From JADMIH01 sp034437815 (GTDB lineage: Bacteria > Chloroflexota > Chloroflexia > QHBQ01 > JADMIH01), in the NCBI GenBank assembly GCA_034437815.1, contig DAOTTC010000072.1:1-64000 (forward strand): a stretch of 64,000 nucleotides of DNA, in the 5' to 3' direction. Below the pieces are notes generated by a model. That model saw only the letters and a program-made list of their open reading frames with translations. It made no database searches and was not told the origin of the DNA. This document shows, one piece after another, positions 63,014-64,000 of this stretch; the stretch's first letter is position 1, and the number at the start of each line of letters is the position of its first letter. The position numbers and the translations under genes were made by a program.

Positions 63014-64000
63014 TCAGGGCAGGCTCAGCCATGGCACCCCGGTCCACGCACCCAGCATGCCCACCACATGGCCGGACGCGACGAACAGGATTATCTGCAC
63101 CGCAATCAGCACAAGCACCTGCAAGCGCACAGGGGCGCGCAACCACCCCTTAAGTTGAAAACCATAAAGATAAGGGGGTGCGCTTGGCTGGCGTGGCCGC
63201 GCGCCGAACAGGCCCAACCACGCGATGGCCGTGAGCGTCGAGCCTGACAGGAGCACCGCCAACCATGCACCGCCCGCACCCGCGGCTGCCTGCGATACCA
63301 TCAAGGTTCCGGCGAAGCCCCCGAAGGGCGGCAACCCCAACATAGAAGCCACTCCTACCAGCAGGCCCACCCCCCTCCAGTTGCCGGCCACATCGGCGGC
63401 ATTGGGCTTGCCGCACATTACCAGCAGGGGCACGGTCGCCGCCATGTTCAGCGCAAGCAGCACCGCGCCGATCGCTCCTGATTCAGACCCTGACAACACG
63501 CCGAACAGTGCCCACGCCGTCTGAAGCGCGGCGCTCGCGGCGATAAGGGTTGGTATCGCATGATCGGCGTTTCGGGTGCGAGCCGTATCCACCACCGCCA
63601 GCGCGCGCACGCCCGCGAGCACCGCGCCCAGCGCCCCCAGCCAGCTTGCCCCCCCGCCCGTCAGGCTGCCCTCCAATGGGGCAAGCATGAGCAGCCCTGA
63701 CAGCACCACCGCCGGGACGACCGCGCCCAGCACCATCATGGCGACGCCGGGTGCGGCCCGCACCAGATCGGCCATTGCCATCGAAAAGGGCGTGGCCTCG
63801 GCTCTCATCATCAACCCTACTGAAAGCAACCCCGTGCCGAGTTGCAGCAAGGCCCTGTTCTCCAGACTGAAGGCATAACGGCTTATCAGCAACGCACCCG
63901 CAACCAGCAATGCCGTGCCCAACACAGCGATCGCCAGATGTTTGATTGCGCCCGCCATGCGTCTGGCGAGCAAAGCCCTCTCCGCATCATCGTAACCGTG
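63014..64000 (-). CDS. Complex I antiporter-like membrane subunit (NuoN/MrpD type), 5' end off the window
   Basis: The minus-strand frame is open to the right edge, so the N-terminal part is missing (329 codons visible). About nine or ten hydrophobic helices are present. The segment G-V-A-S-M-L-G-L-P-P-F-G-G-F resembles the helix 12 G-x-P-P-x-x-G-F motif of antiporter-like subunits of NADH dehydrogenase (NuoL/M/N), formate hydrogenlyase and Mrp antiporters. It is not possible to say which complex it belongs to. A TTG at 63973 could be a start but the frame continues upstream with plausible residues. Confidence 0.65.
   Translation of the reverse strand, partial: HGYDDAERALLARRMAGAIKHLAIAVLGTALLVAGALLISRYAFSLENRALLQLGTGLLSVGLMMRAEATPFSMAMADLVRAAPGVAMMVLGAVVPAVVLSGLLMLAPLEGSLTGGGASWLGALGAVLAGVRALAVVDTARTRNADHAIPTLIAASAALQTAWALFGVLSGSESGAIGAVLLALNMAATVPLLVMCGKPNAADVAGNWRGVGLLVGVASMLGLPPFGGFAGTLMVSQAAAGAGGAWLAVLLSGSTLTAIAWLGLFGARPRQPSAPPYLYGFQLKGWLRAPVRLQVLVLIAVQIILFVASGHVVGMLGAWTGVPWLSLP

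Overview
This window is a GC-rich, densely packed bacterial chromosome segment made mostly of housekeeping genes. I see no phage, insertion sequence, tRNA, rRNA or CRISPR array. The gene set fits Chloroflexota best: a Ycf45-type R3H ATPase, an XPB-type helicase, DnaD-like and DnaC/DnaI-like helicase loaders, DarA (a cyclic-di-AMP receptor), a SufR-led SUF operon, GldA/F/G-like genes with a DUF4340 protein, DUF2723 and PIG-V-like membrane glycosyltransferases, and PdxS/PdxT. This placement is inferred from gene content, not from a phylogeny.

Layout. 1-1.2 kb: the end of a phenylacetate locus (TetR regulator coupled to paaA, with a consensus promoter and a PaaR-like operator), then a decayed SWIM-domain gene. 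1.2-10.2 kb: two orphan proteins, a very large SecA (1520 aa) and a DUF2723 membrane protein. 10.4-12 kb: rplJ-rplL with an L10 leader. 12-14.7 kb: an alkyltransferase-like protein, a TPR protein and a membrane protein. 14.8-17.3 kb: glmU-prs. 17.6-19.7 kb: ferritin and an aldehyde dehydrogenase. 19.9-25.4 kb: sufR-sufC-sufD-(hicA remnant)-sufS-sufU. 25.6-27.4 kb: an SRPBCC protein and a CDF metal transporter. 27.7-31 kb: dnaB, a DnaD-like gene and a DnaC/DnaI-like gene. 31.4-36.1 kb: pdxS-pdxT, a GNAT-like protein and the Ycf45-like ATPase. 36.4-39.8 kb: darA, a zinc-ribbon protein, rsgA and mnmA. 40-46.4 kb: a GT-C-like membrane protein and a four-gene Gld-like ABC operon. 46.9-51.9 kb: a membrane protein and radA-thiF/moeB-mscS-nadD. 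52-63 kb: a membrane protein, recO, an SDR, a PIG-V-like mannosyltransferase, a cob(I)alamin adenosyltransferase, an MFS transporter, the XPB helicase and purA. The window ends in a complex-I antiporter-like gene that runs off the edge.

The most unusual material is between and just upstream of genes. At least two families of short elements with inverted-repeat ends are scattered through intergenic regions; one family carries CTAG at its ends and supplies the TAG stop codon of two genes. Hexamer and heptamer tandem arrays sit in leaders and reading frames, including a 27-codon leader ORF built on ATGAGY repeats whose stop overlaps the DnaD-like start. Other points of note are an about 390-residue insertion near the SecA N-terminus, a frameshifted HicA-like toxin inside the suf operon, a SUF locus with one SufB/SufD-family gene and a shortened SufU, and a rsgA promoter that predicts a leaderless mRNA.
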